Assembly (NCBI GenBank): GCA_019637295.1
Contig: JAHBVX010000001.1
Span: forward strand, 1-32,500
DNA: 32,500 nucleotides
From: Polyangiaceae bacterium
GTDB lineage: Bacteria; Myxococcota_A; Polyangia; Polyangiales; Polyangiaceae
Direction of reading: 5' to 3'
The stretch's first letter is position 1. The number at the start of each line of letters is the position of its first letter. Under the pieces are notes generated by a model that was not told where the DNA came from, searched no databases, and worked only from the letters and a program-made list of their open reading frames with translations. This document shows positions 31,859-32,500 of the stretch, piece after piece. Made by a program: the position numbers and the translations under genes.

Positions 31859-32245
31859 TCACTCGACGTCGCGCGCGCGGTACTGCAGCAAGTAGGCACG
31901 CCGGTAGGCGCGGTGACAGCGACCACACTGCTGACGCGCGGCGCTCAGGCTGCCTTCGCGAGCCGCCTTCTCGCCGTCGCGCGCAATACGGCCCCAGTTG
32001 CCCCAGCCTTTGGGGTTGGGGTTCTGCTGCTCGATCGCAGAGAAGGCGCGCGCCAGGCCCTCGAGCTCACGCTTGGCCAGTGGAGCGGCGGCGTTGACTC
32101 GCATCCAGTGCTGAAGCGGGCACGGCGGCTTGCCCGGGACGCCGCAGTCGGAGGGCGGCTGCGCCAACACCGGACCAGTCGAGGTCGCGAGCACCGCAGC
32201 GCTGAGGGCGCCGAGCAGCGGGAACAGGAGGCGCTGCGGGGTCAT
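31859..32245 (-). CDS. Secreted monoheme c-type cytochrome
   Basis: This 128-aa protein starts at ATG 32245 with a signal peptide (cleavage near ..VLAQ, residue 29). It has one heme site, CGRCH at residues 107-111, close to the C terminus and followed by RAYRRAY. A C-terminal CxxCH after a helical body is the plan of cytochrome c'-like four-helix proteins. Two extra Cys (residues 34 and 42) near the mature N terminus could form a disulfide. It is expected to be periplasmic and to act in electron transfer or gas/ligand binding. The open frame upstream to 32335 has no coding features. It is convergent with the roadblock gene. Confidence 0.85.
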   Translation of the reverse strand: MTPQRLLFPLLGALSAAVLATSTGPVLAQPPSDCGVPGKPPCPLQHWMRVNAAAPLAKRELEGLARAFSAIEQQNPNPKGWGNWGRIARDGEKAAREGSLSAARQQCGRCHRAYRRAYLLQYRARDVE

Positions 32246-32360
32246 GCTGGCAACGATACCCGGATAATCGTGCTCGAGCCGGTGGGCCACCTCCGCGCCA
32301 AGGGCATTCCGGGCAAGCGTCGTAGCTTGCCGCAATCCGCAGCGGAGCGGCGGCTTGCGA

Positions 32361-32405
32361 CGAATACATCATTGATATCTAATACTTACGTGCCGCAAAA
32401 AAAAA
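32361..32405. other. AT-rich island with A9 run upstream of the cytochrome gene
   Basis: This stretch is sharply AT-richer than the rest of the window and ends in nine consecutive A (32397-32405). It lies 120-160 bases upstream of the cytochrome start, and is the likely promoter/bent-DNA region for it or for a gene beyond the right edge. On the plus strand TTGCGA (32355) and TAATAC (32380) could be read as promoter boxes; the evidence is weak. No gene is seen between 32246 and 32500. Confidence 0.45.
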
Positions 32406-32459
32406 GAGACCCGGATCGTGCATTTCCCTTGCCCGAAAGTCAGGAGTGGTTCATAAAAC

Positions 32460-32487
32460 CGCTCCCCCGGCGCTCACCGGGGAAGCG
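32460..32487 (-). terminator. Candidate intrinsic terminator for a minus-strand gene entering from the right
   Basis: Eleven-base arms (32460-32470 and 32477-32487), with one mismatch, flank a six-base loop. Read on the minus strand the stem is followed by GTTTTAT, a short U-tract. The orientation suggests it ends a minus-strand transcript coming from beyond the window, before the cytochrome promoter region. The U-tract is short, so an operator or leader hairpin is also possible. Confidence 0.4.
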
Positions 32488-32500
32488 GGCACGGCCCACC

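Noticed and set aside
32325..32358. Nested inverted repeats upstream of the cytochrome gene
   Set aside because: The inner palindrome has a one-base centre, too tight to fold, and the outer arms have internal TT/TT mismatches; not a convincing hairpin.
1..32500. tRNA, rRNA, riboswitch, insertion sequence or phage genes
   Set aside because: I read both strands for T-loop words, conserved rRNA segments, transposase motifs and terminal repeats by eye and found none; a covariance-model scan would be decisive.

Overview
The window is uniformly high-GC and gene-dense, and it looks like ordinary chromosome of a myxobacterium-type deltaproteobacterium (Myxococcota, probably Polyangia-like). The basis is several gene styles common in that group: Gly/Ser-rich lipoproteins with paired-Cys modules and CGNG..DPGE..C blocks, a protein resembling the Mxa_TIGR02265/DUF2378 family, a roadblock-like protein, many lipobox proteins of unknown role, and frequent GTG/TTG starts. 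This placement is inference from gene style; there is no rRNA marker. I saw no tRNA, rRNA, CRISPR array, insertion sequence or phage gene. No gene-free stretch exceeds 300 bases; the longest is the right end (32246-32500).

Layout. 1-1664 (minus): edge-truncated Gly-rich lipoprotein, a secreted protein, and two coupled PaaI-type hotdog thioesterases. 1755-2705 (plus): PLP-dependent threonine/serine dehydratase-like enzyme. 2718-3908 (minus): FIST sensory protein, divergent from a PQQ-type beta-propeller lipoprotein (4006-5421). 5475-7191 (minus): small lipoprotein and an alpha/beta-hydrolase-like protein, divergent from a tightly overlapped trio (7295-11039): UbiB/ABC1-type atypical kinase, HELFH metallopeptidase-like lipoprotein, and a predicted TIM-barrel-like protein. 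11031-13580 (minus): repeat-bearing Gly/Cys-rich lipoprotein and an HD-domain protein that resembles a CCA-adding enzyme without its catalytic head. 13758-21273 (plus): exo/endonuclease/phosphatase-fold lipoprotein, then TamB (1477 aa) overlapping a lipase-like lipoprotein. 21282-26969 (minus): DUF2378-like protein; CARDB protein coupled to SfsA; and a probable four-gene run of SEC-C protein, DksA/TraR-like zinc finger, PH-like protein and a cysteine-free flavoprotein of the disulfide-reductase family. 27138-31838 (plus): leucyl aminopeptidase followed by a tight run of envelope genes ending in a parvulin-like lipoprotein and a roadblock-like protein. 31859-32245 (minus): c-type cytochrome.

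How the genes relate. Much of the content is envelope biology: eight lipobox proteins, TamB, a seven-helix membrane protein, a periplasmic foldase and secreted adhesive modules. Nine gene junctions use a 4-base NTGA stop/start overlap, so co-translation is the dominant organising principle and the best guide to functional grouping. I did not find a clear defence, secretion or biosynthetic system. The most unusual items are the cysteine-free oxidoreductase, the headless CCA-like protein, the kinase/peptidase/barrel trio, the TamB/lipase pair and the PepA-to-roadblock run.
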